Source: Alligator mississippiensis (taxonomy: Eukaryota; Chordata; Crocodylia; Alligatoridae). Taken from it: a stretch of DNA of 64,000 bases. The stretch is from contig NC_081827.1 in the NCBI RefSeq assembly GCF_030867095.1, positions 24,309,001 to 24,373,000 on the forward strand, written 5' to 3'. The notes beneath the pieces were generated by a model that made no database searches, was not told where the DNA came from, and saw nothing but the letters and a program-made list of their open reading frames with translations. Positions 34,522 to 44,450 of this stretch are shown piece by piece. The stretch's first letter is position 1; each line of letters starts with the position of its first letter. Made by a program: the position numbers and the translations under genes.

Positions 34522-36982
34522 CTCTAGAACCAGAAGTTTGCCTGTGAGGCTGCTCTGGATTCATTCCCTGAGACCACTTGAGATCCAGCAGAGCCTTAGG
34601 ATTTGAGAAGAGGCATTGGGAGTGAGTCTGAAGCATCCCCACAAGCAGACTTTTCTGACTTTGGAGTGTATCAGCAGACTGTAGTGCAGGGGTGGGCAAT
34701 TATTTCAGCTGAAGGGCCACTTAATGAGTTTTGGTGAGCTGTTGAGGGCAACACACACAAAATCTTTTAGCAGATATGATTTTAACAAATTATAGATAAA
34801 AAGCAAATCATATGCTAAAAAAACAAATATCTACTGTATATTTTAATTTTATTTCATAGGATTTAGGTCCCACTTCATTCAGAAGCTAGGTACCTAGCTA
34901 TCCAGACTAGGGCAGTTCTGGCTAAGTACTGAAGCTGATATCTAGGGAGGTAGAGATTTTTCAGACCAAGCACTGAAGTGTCTAGGAAGTCTAAACACCT
35001 CTAGGAATAAGTGGCTGCAAAGTAGGGACTTTTGTGGATTGCAATTGTGGACTTAAGAGCCTACATCCTGTTTTAGGCACCTAGTCCTTTTTTTATTCTG
35101 GCCTACAGTCTTTCCCACAAAAGTCTTACACTCAAAGGGCAAAATCCTGTAAGCGTATATGCATATGCCTAATATTAATACTATGAGTAAATAGGACTAC
35201 CCTTTACAATGAAGGTAAGTGTTTGCATAATCAGGGTTTTCTTACGAGCACAGCACAAGAGTGAGTCTCAAGAGATCTGAAGTAGAGGGCAGTGTCTCCC
35301 TAGATCAGATCTTGGATGGTGCCTCAAACATAAAATGTATCATTTGGACCTAATCACTCTGAGCATGTTTTGACTTGTAGGACCCTTATTTTGCAAACAC
35401 TTATGTAGCAGGTTACTTTACAACTGTGAGCAGTTTGTTAGCTCATAGCTGAGCACCTGTAGCATGTAAGTATTTGCAGCATGGGGCTTGAATTGTAAAT
35501 TCCTTGGGGTAGAATTAATGTCATCTTGTTTGTGGGGTGCCAAGCACAATTTTGTTACTTTGTAAATATGTCATAAGCAATAATAGAATATAACAACAAC
35601 AAAAAGAAATAGCAGTAAACTATTTCCTTTGAAACTGAACTTGAACCTATTTCTTTTTTTAGTTTGCTAATTCAATTGTAATTGTTATTTTAAGACTATT
35701 TATAAACTTTCTTTGGAAGTTTTAACATTGAATGTGGTGTGAACTATTTTTAAAGTATTTATTCAAGTATCATCTTATCAAGATTCAGCTTATTTTTTTT
35801 CTGAGTTTAAGGAATCAAGCATATCACCAAGTAAAGCTTAGGAGGACTGGGGGACATGGGAGATTGGTGTCACCTTAATCACGGGGGGCACGTGCCCCCA
35901 CCAGCAACCAGTCAGCAACCGGGGGAAGGGGTCCTCGCATGGCCAATCTTGCTGACTGGGGGGTGGGGGCAGTCCCCCCGCAGCAGAACTCATCCACCGG
36001 GAAGCGGCCATGGTGCTCCTGGAAGCGACCGCAGCACTACACCCAGTGCGCTCACTCTCTGGCCAGCGCTCATGGGTGGGGCACCGGTGCCCACCCTGCC
36101 CATTGCCTAAGTGTGGAGCGCAGTCAGTCAGGGGGTGCACCAGCGCTCCCAGGGGGTGTACGTGCACCCCTGATGCTTTACCACTGTTGAGGGAGGTGCT
36201 GCTCTACAGTTATTTTTACTGGTTTAAAACCTCTTTATTAATGTTCCCATGGAAATCCAGGCTGCAATAACTGGCTACAAGTTGGGTCTATTTTTGGCAG
36301 TTTATTTGTACACAGTGTCCTAATTTGTTACTATTAAGGAAACTGATATACGACTTCTGCATAGTTTCAACTGAACTTCAAAAGGAAAAAACTGGCTGAG
36401 AGAAGAGAAAGGATGGGAGGATCAGATAACAATCCAAAAGCCAAAAGTGTGTATTTATTTTATTATCCCTGGAACACTTGTGACTTCAAGTAAGCCATGT
36501 CTCCCCTATGCTCCTTAGCACTATGGCATGCAATTCTACTCACTAGCTCAGCAGTTTAACAAGTCTTCAAACCCCTTTTGACACTGTGGGTGACCAACAT
36601 ATGGCCTAGCATATTCTAAAATTTGCCATAGTCATCTTTGATATAATTATTGATATTATAATTATTTGATATAATTATTGGCCATATGGCAATTACAACA
36701 TGCAGTACTGCAACTTGAGGAGAGTGCTCTGCTACCCTGCACGCTATAGTCTTCCACCTGAAGTTTCCAAAAACAACTTTTCTACCATTTAAGACAAAGG
36801 AGGCTGCAATCTTCTCTGTTTTGTACTCAGGGTCAGGTTAATCACCATAATTGGGGTCAGGAAGGAATTTTAACCCATAGACACCTTGGTACCAACTGTG
36901 GGAAGTTTTACCTTCCTCTAGTGGCGGCAGGGGAGGTAGGGCCTCTTCCTGGTATCTTTTGAGTGTCCAGTAACAATCTTTT

Positions 36983-38108
36983 AGGCTAAGTACAGACGTT
37001 CGGGGAAGTTAAATCAGTTCAAAATGACTGCCTGATATCGGGTAAGTCAGGATGGGGGGCCAACGGGGGTTCAGGAGGATCAGGAGTCCACTGGGGAATG
37101 GGGGGGAGGTGAAACCCATGAGGGGTGGAGGGGGCAGGCACAAGCTGCAGGTGAGGTGGAGGGGACAGGTGCAACCCTCAAGGGGTGAGAGGCCAGGGCA
37201 TGACTCGTGGGTAGGGAGCAGTCAGGCACAAGCCACAGGGTTTTGCTAGGGTCCGGAAGTGTCTGGAGAGATCAGGGAGGTTGTGGGGTCCATGAACGAC
37301 TGGTGCCTCCTGAAACTGGGGGGGAACCATTTGTAGTCGGCAGCAAGCGGCAAGCAGGGAGTGCCCGCAGATGCCAGCGGCAGTGTCGGCGGAAGGGGGA
37401 TGGCGAGCATCGAGTGGGGACCAGTTGCAGATGCTGCTGGCGGCAGTGGTGGTGAGGGGGAGCGATTGATGAGCAACAACTGCCCACAGAAGCCGGCAGC
37501 AGTTGGTGAGCAGCGACAGCCCACAGACGCCGCTGACGGCCAATTTCAGTCCTCCCTACTGCCCAGCGGGGTTCATAGGGGGATTTAGGGGGATTGGGCT
37601 TTTAGTCCCCTGATTCCCCCCAGCGAACCTACACCTCCAACCCTTCATCCCCTCCCCCCACACCAAGACTTACTTGCTTGGCTCTGAAAGCAGGAAACAC
37701 TGCTAAAAGCAGCTATACCTGGCGCGGCTGTGGGATGGGGGTTGAAAGGAATGGCTAGTGGGTGAGGTGGGAAACAAGGGGCCAGGAGGACAAAAAATAG
37801 CCCAGTGCAAGTGCAGGGGGGGAGGGGTGTGAAAAGAGGAGCCCCAGGGCTGGGGGCCCGCAGGCCCGGGCCGTGCAGGGAAAGCGTACACAAGTTCCAT
37901 GCGCTGGTTTGACCTAAATCGAACAAGTTTGATACTACGTAGATCCAGGCTTATCGTAAACCAGGCTCTGCAGTTGTTAGACTGGTTTGTGTGCAGTCTC
38001 AGTTCACGCTGATTGCCAGTCACCAGGCCGGCACCGGGACGAGCCCAGGTTAAATCGGGTGGCCATTTTGAACCCGATTTAACCTCCACAGAAGTCTGTA
38101 CTCAGCCT
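36983..38108. mobile_element. TIR element of the GGCTAAGT family, 1126 bp
   Basis: The left end AGGCTAAGTACAGACGTTC pairs with the right end, whose complement is AGGCTGAGTACAGACTTCTG (14 of the first 15 bases match). Immediately inside both ends are AAATCAGTTC- and AAATCGGGT-type stretches. The GC-rich core (37030-37880) holds open frames on both strands with no likeness to a protein. Flanks TTA and TGA leave the duplication unclear. Confidence 0.75.
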
Positions 38109-38349
38109 GACAGAAGCAGGATGCTGGCTGCCGTGGTCCCCCTGCTTTACTTCAGGCAAGGTAGGATGCAAGGTCTTGTGTCCAGGTTGACGGCAGTTTT
38201 ATAGCAAGTTTCAAGTCAGGGTTGTATAGGGGCCGGCACTGCTCACCCTCGGGCACAGCTTGACTACCAATGGGGCTTAGTGCAGGGATGTCCGAGGCGC
38301 GGGCCGGCAGCATCCTGTCATCCCGCTCGCCAAAAATTTGGCAGCGGGG

Positions 38350-38448
38350 TGACACCAGCTGACTTCCCGCCCTTTAGGCGGGGGGTTGGGCCCGACAATG
38401 TCGCAAAGTCCCTTCTGGCCCTAATGTCTGGGACATCTACTAAATACG
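38350..38448 (+). mobile_element. CR1 LINE 3' end remnant
   Basis: ACCAGCTGACTTCCCGCCC and GTCCCTTCTGGCCCTAATGTC match the 3' end of the CR1 at 31449-31545, with more CpG. It lies just inside intron 1 at the edge of the FBXL13 CpG block. Confidence 0.75.
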
Positions 38449-38717
38449 CGGCTGCAACTGTACGAGAGGTGGCGACTCCTGCTCGCGCCCCCCGCGCAGA
38501 CAGGTGAGCGTGACACCCCGGGCCCGGCGGGGATGCTCGGGGGTTGGCCTCTGCCGCCCCAGGCCAGGCCAGCGCTTGCGTGTGAGCAAGGCAGGACTCC
38601 CGGCCCGGGCAGAGGCCCCTGGACTCGCTGAGGCGGAGACAGGGGCCGGGCCGGGCCGGGCCGGGCCGGGCCGGGGCCACCCCCGCCCTGGAGCGGGGTA
38701 CCCCCGCCGGGCCGTAC

Positions 38718-38792
38718 CTCGTAGACGTCGGGCAGCCCGTGGCGCTGGAAGTACCCGCGGAGCGCGGGGTCGGCGCCGCGCAGGGACGACAT
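38718..38792 (-). CDS. FBXL13: FBXL13 exon 1 (residues 1-25)
   Basis: This exon encodes the N-terminus from ATG at 38792-38790 and contains YFQRHGLPDVYE. It ends at codon GAG (38718-38720) followed by a GTACGG donor. The phase-0 end joins exon 2 (ALLCG) without loss. The start is chosen because it is the first ATG of the conserved frame and lies in the CpG-rich block just downstream of an X-box. The block is very GC-rich, so long open frames on both strands here are not evidence of other genes. Confidence 0.92.
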
Positions 38793-38832
38793 GGCCGGGT
38801 CGGGCCGGGCCGGGCCCTCACCGCGGCCGCCC

Positions 38833-38845
38833 GTTGCCCGGCAAC
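38833..38845. promoter_or_regulatory. FBXL13: X-box (RFX-binding site) in the FBXL13 promoter
   Basis: The 13-bp motif GTTGCCCGGCAAC consists of two perfect inverted half-sites, GTTGCC and GGCAAC, with one base between. This is the consensus X-box bound by RFX factors, which drive ciliary genes together with FOXJ1. It ends 41 bp upstream of the FBXL13 start codon inside the CpG-rich block. FBXL13/DRC6 is a motile-cilium protein, so the site fits its biology. The sequence match is seen directly; its use is inferred. Confidence 0.8.
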
Positions 38846-40149
38846 GCGCCCCGCCGCACGCTGCAGCCCCCGCCCGCCCCGCCCTGTCCCTCGGGCCCCG
38901 CCCCCCGGGGCTGTGCGCGCGCCGCTCCCTCCCTTCGCCGCCTGCGTCCCCTGAGCGAGGGGAGCCGGCGGCGATTGCCCCGCGGGCACAGCGGAGTCGC
39001 GTGGCAAACCGCCCATCTCTGGTGGCCCCTGGGCAGAAGGGATGACGTGCAGGAGCGGGCGGGGCCTGGGTGCCCGGAGACGTGGGTGCTGCAGCCTTTC
39101 ACAAACGCTGAGAAGGAAAGAAAGCGGGAGCCTCCTCTGGGCTCCGTCCTGGACTCCTGTGACCTTGGGCGACCTTTGCTCACGGGAGGATGTATTTGTT
39201 GACCTCCTCAGGATCTGGCCATAAAGTCTAATGTCTCTGTTTTCCCATCTGTAAAATGGAGACGGACTGTCAAGCTAATAGGGATACAGGGAGGATTCAC
39301 TAATACTTGCTAAGCACCATCCATAATGCAAAGGGGTAGGATCTGATTTGTTCATATGCTATATACTTTTTTAAATTATTTATTTTCCTTATTTTTCACA
39401 AAATGGACAAGCACAAAACAAACAAACAAGCAACTGCTCGTGGAATGTTTTTGATCTGATTGCAATATGCTTGTGACAAACCGTTGCCTGCCCTGTTACC
39501 GTATGGAAGTAGATGTTGTTATTAATAAGCCCTACTTTGAGAAATTAATATAATATTGATTTCATTGTAATTTTTTTTAATTTATCTATTTTTGCATCTA
39601 GGAGTCCTGCTGACTGACCAGAACCTGACTATGCTGGGCACTGTACAAATGCAACACAAAAAGATGGTCCCACAGTGTTTACAACCTAATGAGGAGATGG
39701 TTGGACTGCACATGAAGAGTTCACAGATGTAGATCGTGCCACTTTCTCCAACACTTTTAAAAATGTCATCAGTAAAACCCACCTGAAAAAAAATCAGAGT
39801 ACTTTAACACGTCACTGTGATTATAAGTCAAGAGAAAGATTTACGATCTGTATCTTTAGCATATTGTAAATGTGTCCTTAAGAGATTTTTTAAAGTCCCT
39901 TGACTGTGTGTTTATATACATATTTTCCAAAAGAACTAGATTCCTTTAAAAGCATGCATCTAGCCACTTCACTTATTAAAACTCTCTTCTCTTGCATCTT
40001 TCTTGCCCACTGTTTTGCTAGGTATTTATGTAAGGGTACAACAATTAAATACAGGAGGAAGGGGAGGAAATCCGTAAAATAAACAGTGTGTTTACCTCCT
40101 CCCTCTTCTTGCTCCCTGTTAGCTGTTGGATGTCATGGGTTTTGTGTAA

Positions 40150-40510
40150 AAAAATAGTGATATTTTCCATGTTTCAGGGGTGTTGGTTATAGTTGCATAT
40201 AGCCACACACCGTTAGTTATGACATACCAACATGAACAGTGTGTGCCCCTGGTGGCTGAAGGGGTACAGCTGCGCTGGCAGATGTGGGAGTGTGGCGGCG
40301 GTGAGCAGGGAGCTCCCACTGATGCCACCAGCACTGTCGGGGGGAAGGGGGTGGCGAGTGCCAGCCATGGGTTGATGACCACCCACAGGCACCGCCGGCA
40401 GTGTTGGCAGTGGCCAGGGGTGATCATGGATCACCTGGGGGTGCACCACCATGCACAGGGGGTGCACATGCACCCGCATGCACCCCCTACATGTTGCCCC
40501 TGCATACCAT
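40150..40510. repeat. GC-rich repeat patch of unassigned family
   Basis: GGGGGTGCACCACCATGCAC and a GCATGCACCCCCTAC-type end recall the patch at 35850-36200 (GGGGGTGTACGTGCACCCC). Both are probably cores of related short DNA transposons whose edges I could not fix. Confidence 0.4.
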
Positions 40511-40559
40511 CCTTCCATGGATGGGGATATGGAAAATCCTCTAACAATTGCAACCCATA

Positions 40560-41455
40560 CCAGAAGAAGACCCAACTCTTAAAAAGATATTTCCAGAACC
40601 ACCCATCCTAGCCTTTAAACAGACATCGAACCTCACCAACCTCATCACCTGAAGCAAACGTCTATGGCCCAAAGCACACCAAATGGATCCAGACCATGCC
40701 TAGACAAGAAATGTAAAACCTGCCAATGCATCTCCAGCCCTCCCACAATAACTACACCCCACAACAGAACCATCACCATTCCTGGATCTTACCCCTGCAC
40801 CTCCAGAAACATAAAACATCTCATCCAATGCACTGACTGCCCTGATGAAAATACGTAGGAGAGACCAAACAACAACTGTGTACCAGAATCAACGCACACC
40901 GAAAATCTATCAAAGACAGAAATACCCAGTTACCTGTGGGGTCACTTTTCTCAAAAGACAACCACTTTTTCTCCAATTTCTCAGTTCTAATCCTCAAAGG
41001 GAATTTGTAGAACACCTTTCATAGATGAGCCTAGGAACTTCACTTCATAAATCTACTGGATACAAAAAATCATGGACTAAGTCATATATATATAACCTGC
41101 CTGCCATCTGATAACTCCAGGTAACCTCTCTACATTTTTATCAGCTACATTCTGTCCCCAAGTTAACATTCCTCCTTTCCACACACCCCTCCCCCTCCCC
41201 ACCTGTCTTGCACCTATGAACTGGCATCCCCTTTGATCTTTGCTACCACAGATTTGCATTTTCATAGTCCTGCATATTGGCTCAAGCTTCTATTCCACCC
41301 TGGAGAGCACACAAACAGCAGACTCTCCCTATGCCTAAAGAAGAGGGTTTGGGCCCGAAAGCTTGTAAAGAACAATTTTTCCAATGATTTAGTTGGTCTA
41401 ATAAAAGATATCACCTTTGCCCAAAGAAGCTTGTCTGCAGAAAATAGTGAAGCAT
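40560..41455 (+). mobile_element. Penelope-like element, 3' part with GIY-YIG remnant
   Basis: It encodes GSRPCLDKKCKTCQC (a cysteine motif before the endonuclease), RNIKHLIQCTDCPD, then ETKQQLCTRINAHRKSI. This is the layout of the GIY-YIG endonuclease tail of Penelope-like elements. The 3' end (GGGCCCGAAAGCTTGTAAAG, then TAGTTGGTCTAATAAAAGAT) is the tail I associate with such elements in reptile genomes. The reverse-transcriptase part is missing and the copy is decayed. It lies in the FBXL13-ARMC10 intergenic gap. Confidence 0.8.
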
Positions 41456-42107
41456 TTGTGCTAAGCAGAGGTAGCGGCCTATTTTTATGTACATAGAGAA
41501 CAGTGCACCTAGGCCAGCTAAAAGAGCTATGAGCATCCCTCAGTTGGGGAGGCCACTAGATACATAACAATTGAGTACTTGGAACAACAAAAATTAGAAT
41601 GGGTGTGACTGGGATGGTCAGTTTCATATGAAGGGAATTGAGTGGAGACACCAAGCAAAGAACTCCTGCCAGTGCCCATTGCCCCTTGAACGATTCCAAG
41701 GAGACTGTGGATGCCAGTCAGTGAAACTCTGCCCAGAGATGTGCAGAGTGACAGGAAAATGGCTCCAGTGCTTGGATTCCTCCTGGCCAGAATCTCCTCC
41801 TGGGCTGGTAGATGGCAAGTTTGGCCATCTACCAGCCCAGGAAGGAGCCAGAAGATTGACCAGAAGGCCCCAGGCAGGGAGCGCGTGAAAGGTGCAGAGA
41901 GATGTGCAGGTAAAGCCTCAGGAGGAGTGCCGTGAGGAGGTGGTGGAGGGGCTGCAGCCCGGTGCATTCAAGGTAAGCACAGGCAAGGACCTCCCTCTGC
42001 TGACAGATGTCAGGGATAAACAGGGGCAGGGAACTGGCATAAGGAATGACAGGAGCTGATTACTTTCACAAAATCTTTTTTTTATCAAAATAGCCATTAT
42101 TTTGTGT

Positions 42108-42358
42108 CACAGAATCATAGAAAATGAGGGTAGGAAGAGACCTCAGGGGGTCACATCTAGTCCGACCCCTGCTCCAAGCAGGACCAGCCCCAACTACACC
42201 ATCCCAGCCAAGGCTTTGTTCACCCTGGTCTTAAAAACCTCCAAGGAGGGGGAGTGGCCAACTTGCCTGGATAACCTGTCCCAGTGTTTTACTATCCTCC
42301 TAGTGAGAAAGTTTCTCCTAATATCTAGCTCCAGCTTCCCTTGCTGCAACTTGAGACC
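42108..42358 (-). mobile_element. CR1 LINE 3' fragment
   Basis: CAGAATCATAGAAAATGAGG through CTAGTCCGACCCCTGCTCC and CTTGCTGCAACTTGAGACC reads as the reverse complement of a CR1 end. Its truncated side abuts the ARMC10 CpG block. Confidence 0.9.
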
Positions 42359-42369
42359 ACCGCAGCTTG

Positions 42370-42960
42370 CTGGGAGCACAGGGGGGCTTCACGGAGTCCC
42401 CGTTCGGCGGGGGCGGTGCTGGCGTTCAGCTGCCTCTGGTGGAGACCCCGGTTGCTCTTTGCAGCACTTCAGAGCCCAGGGCGGCCGGCCGGGGGGCTGC
42501 CCCGCGCACGGGATCTCTAACACGGCAGCGGCTGCTTGAACACAGCCCCTTGGTGCCGCTCACAGGCCCCGGAATAGCAAAGCCCTCCCGCGCGGGCCGG
42601 GGAGGCGGCGCCCGGGCTCGGTTTCCGGCGGCGCCGCACGTGTCCCGGGGTCGGGCCGGGCCGGGGCCGATCGGCTCCCGCGGCCGCGCATGGGGGAGAG
42701 CGGCGCGCTGGGCTGGCGCGCGGGGCTGGCGGCGCTGGTGCTCGGAGCCGGCGCCTGCTATGGCCTGGCCCGGCTAGCCAGGAGCGGCGGGGCGGCCGCG
42801 GCCCCCAGGGGCACCTCCGGCCGGGGCGGTGCGTGCGAGCGGCGCTCGGGTGAGGCCCGGCCCGGGCCGGGGGGGTGGCAGGGGCGGGCGGGCAGGCGGG
42901 CGCCGCTCCGGCTCCAGGCTTTTCCCGCAGCCCAGCTCCGGTTCCGGGCACGCGGCGTTT
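42370..42960. promoter_or_regulatory. ARMC10: CpG-rich promoter block of ARMC10
   Basis: This GC- and CpG-rich block surrounds exon 1. Within 70 bp upstream of the start codon it has an ETS-like site (GTTTCCGG at 42621-42628, reverse of CCGGAAAC) and an E-box CACGTG at 42637-42642, both common in housekeeping promoters. No TATA box is seen. Its left edge directly abuts a CR1 3' fragment ending near 42358. Site use is inferred. Confidence 0.65.
42690..42828 (+). CDS. ARMC10: ARMC10 exon 1 (residues 1-46), membrane anchor
   Basis: ATG at 42690 lies in the CpG block. The product starts MGESGALGWRAG, followed by a hydrophobic stretch (residues 11-27, LAALVLGAGACYGLA) and arginines at 28 and 31. 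This is a signal-anchor layout like human GAGACYCIYRLTRG. Two donors are possible, both leaving one base (G) of a split aspartate codon: GTGCGT after 42828, or GTGAGG after 42849. The second adds seven residues (GACERRS). The choice cannot be made by phase, and both may be used. Confidence 0.85.
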
Positions 42961-44304
42961 GGTGCATGGAAGCTCCGCGCCTCTTCTCTGCCGGGACGAT
43001 CCCGGAGCGCAGGCTCCAGCGCAGCGACTGAATCCGGAGTCACTTCGATTTGTCTGTCTCCGAGCAAAGAGCTGTTTGCCTCTCTATACGTACTGCTGTA
43101 CATCTGTCCTGTAACCCACTGGTTTTTTAAGACCCTTGGCAATGGGTTTGAATATACTTTTTTTGAAAGTGACTAGATTCCTTTCTAACCATTTCATGTG
43201 CTCAAGGGGCCTTGTCTTGGGTCCTGCTCGGCCCCTATTATGTATTTGTGTTTAAAAACATAAAAGGGGGGGGGGGACTTGGAATGACCCTGGAAAAAAT
43301 TGCAGTTTATCATCATAAATGGATGGAGTAAGCTGTGGGGTTCCCTCTCCCCCTTTCCCATGCCATGTTAGCTGTTGGATATCAAGATACTAGCTTTGGG
43401 TGTGGGTCAAAAAATAGTGAATTGTGAAAGAAGAGATGTAAGGAATTACAGGAGCTGGTTAGTTTAACAAAACCTTGTGAAAGTAGCTCCTGAAGTCGTG
43501 GGGGACGGGGGTGGAATAGGCAGTTTTGGGGAGAGGGTTTTGTTTTGTTTGTTGGGGGGTTTTTGAGACCAGGTACTCTGAAGTGGTTCTGGTGATCCAA
43601 GGAATGGAACGGGCTCCCAAGGGATGTGGTGCTCTCCCCTACCCTGGGGGGCTTCAAGAGGAGGTTAGATAACCATCTAGCTGGGGTCACCTAGACCCAG
43701 CACACTTTCCTGCCTGTGCAGGGGGTCAGACTCAATGATCTATTGAGGTCCCTTCCGACCCTAACATCTATTAATCTAAGGGTAGCAGGCTAAGTGACTG
43801 GGCTGGTTAAGTGACTTCACAACAAAGAGAATCTTTCATACAACAGCTTTTGCTTTATCTACACCCTTCAGTGCAATTCATGTGCCCCTGGAAGAACAAA
43901 GTCCTCACGCATCATGTTAGTATAGAATTCCAGGAAGAATACCAATATTATGAGTATAAGTCCTCTTCTGTCATGTCTAAATAGGTTTCTATCTTCCATG
44001 TTCAGCTATACGCTGAAAATTTGGGACAAGCATGCTTTGTTTTTCATATAGCAAGAAGTTGAAATCTTATTTTAAGGGCAAAATAGAATCTAGACTTATC
44101 TCTGGCATTACTAGGGTTTACCACAATATGGTGCCTGAATAAAATAAATCCCAGAATTGTTCCGCAAATTGTTCTTACAACTGACATGTTATCTATAAAT
44201 CCTGGCTGTAACAGCCCTGTAAAAGATAACATGTACTGGGGCTCAGTAAAACCTCTCAAACCAGTTTCGAAATAATTACTTTTTCAACTTTCAAATATTG
44301 ACAG
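42850..44304 (+). other. ARMC10 intron 1
   Basis: The first 170 bp continue the CpG block. Then come unassigned sequence with a G-run (43267-43276), a CR1 3' end (43585-43780) and AT-rich sequence. No sign of the extra coding exon found in long human transcripts. GTTAGCTGTTGGAT at 43368 also occurs at 40120, suggesting an old unnamed repeat. Confidence 0.6.
43585..43780 (+). mobile_element. CR1 LINE 3' end
   Basis: CCAAGGAATGGAACGGGCTC, GGCTTCAAGAGGAGGTTAG and GGTCAGACTCAATGATC- with GGTCCCTTCCGACCCTAAC are the standard CR1 tail in plus orientation. Confidence 0.92.
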
Positions 44305-44450
44305 ATGGTGATCTTCCAAAATCAACCGATAGCCTGGATGCAAACCATCTACAGAAACTTATTCAACTGCTAGAGTCTACAGATGATCCATTGATTCAAG
44401 AGCAAATATTGGTGACTTTGAGCAACAGTGCTGCCTTCTCTGTAAATCAA
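44305..44450 (+). CDS. ARMC10: ARMC10 exon 2 (residues 47-95)
   Basis: The acceptor is ATTGACAG. The first bases AT complete a GAT codon, giving D-GDLPKSTDSLD. The exon then encodes the first armadillo helices: HLQKLIQLLESTDD, EQILVTLSNSAAFSVNQ. It matches human ARMC10 LQKLLYLLESTEDP and NNAAFSVNQ closely. It ends in phase 0 before a strong donor GTAAGT. This corresponds to the third coding exon of the long human transcript. Confidence 0.95.

Larger units (their letters stand above)
24704..38717 (-). other. FBXL13 intron 1 (14 kb)
   Basis: The largest intron in the window. It holds a string of hAT elements (25741-26052, 26500-26822, 26995-27422, 32305-32639, 32648-34521), a TAG-ended element (30165-31005), two large TIR elements (29196-29980, 36983-38108), a CR1 (31078-31549) and possible tRNA-type SINEs (31560-31860). 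The segments 24800-25740, 27431-28560 and 34700-35850 are AT-rich with nothing recognised. GC-rich patches at 35850-36200 are repeat-like. Confidence 0.6.
1..38792 (-). other. FBXL13: FBXL13 (DRC6) gene, 5' part with seven coding exons; runs off the left edge
   Basis: FBXL13 is an F-box/leucine-rich-repeat protein. It is known as DRC6, a subunit of the nexin-dynein regulatory complex of motile cilia, and also as an SCF ubiquitin-ligase adaptor. Seven minus-strand exons, each with AG/GT borders, join in phase into one 248-residue open frame. It matches remembered vertebrate FBXL13 along its length: YFQRHGLPD, MCPEDPLKFLEEKI, the tryptophan-bearing helical segment, and the LPER-LLQ start of the F-box. 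The rest of the F-box and all leucine-rich repeats must lie left of position 1. Junction phases agree at all six joins, and no frame damage is seen. LRRC17, which sits inside FBXL13 in mammals, was not recognised here. Identification rests on remembered sequence, not a database search. Confidence 0.93.
38490..39080. promoter_or_regulatory. FBXL13: CpG-rich promoter block of FBXL13
   Basis: This block is very rich in G, C and CpG, unlike the AT-rich introns around it, and contains FBXL13 exon 1 and the X-box. A GGGCC pentamer is repeated in tandem at about 38645-38675, just inside intron 1. No TATA box is evident, as expected of a CpG-island promoter. Several long open frames on both strands here are composition artefacts. 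Confidence 0.75.
38793..42689. other. Intergenic interval between the FBXL13 and ARMC10 start codons
   Basis: The 3.9 kb gap between the divergent genes holds the FBXL13 CpG block at its left, AT-rich sequence with nothing recognisable (39200-40140), a GC-rich patch of repeat type (40150-40510), a Penelope-like element (40560-41455), unassigned sequence (41460-42100), a CR1 3' end (42108-42358), and the ARMC10 CpG block. Mobile elements therefore make up a large share of the interval. Confidence 0.7.

Noticed and set aside
1-38717. LRRC17, nested in FBXL13 in mammals
   Set aside because: No leucine-rich-repeat coding exon was seen; it probably lies in a later FBXL13 intron outside the window.
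38318-39202. Long open frames on both strands (232 residues each) across the FBXL13 CpG block
   Set aside because: Composition is extremely GC-rich, the frames are low-complexity in R, A, P and G, and the conserved FBXL13 exon 1 lies in a different frame.
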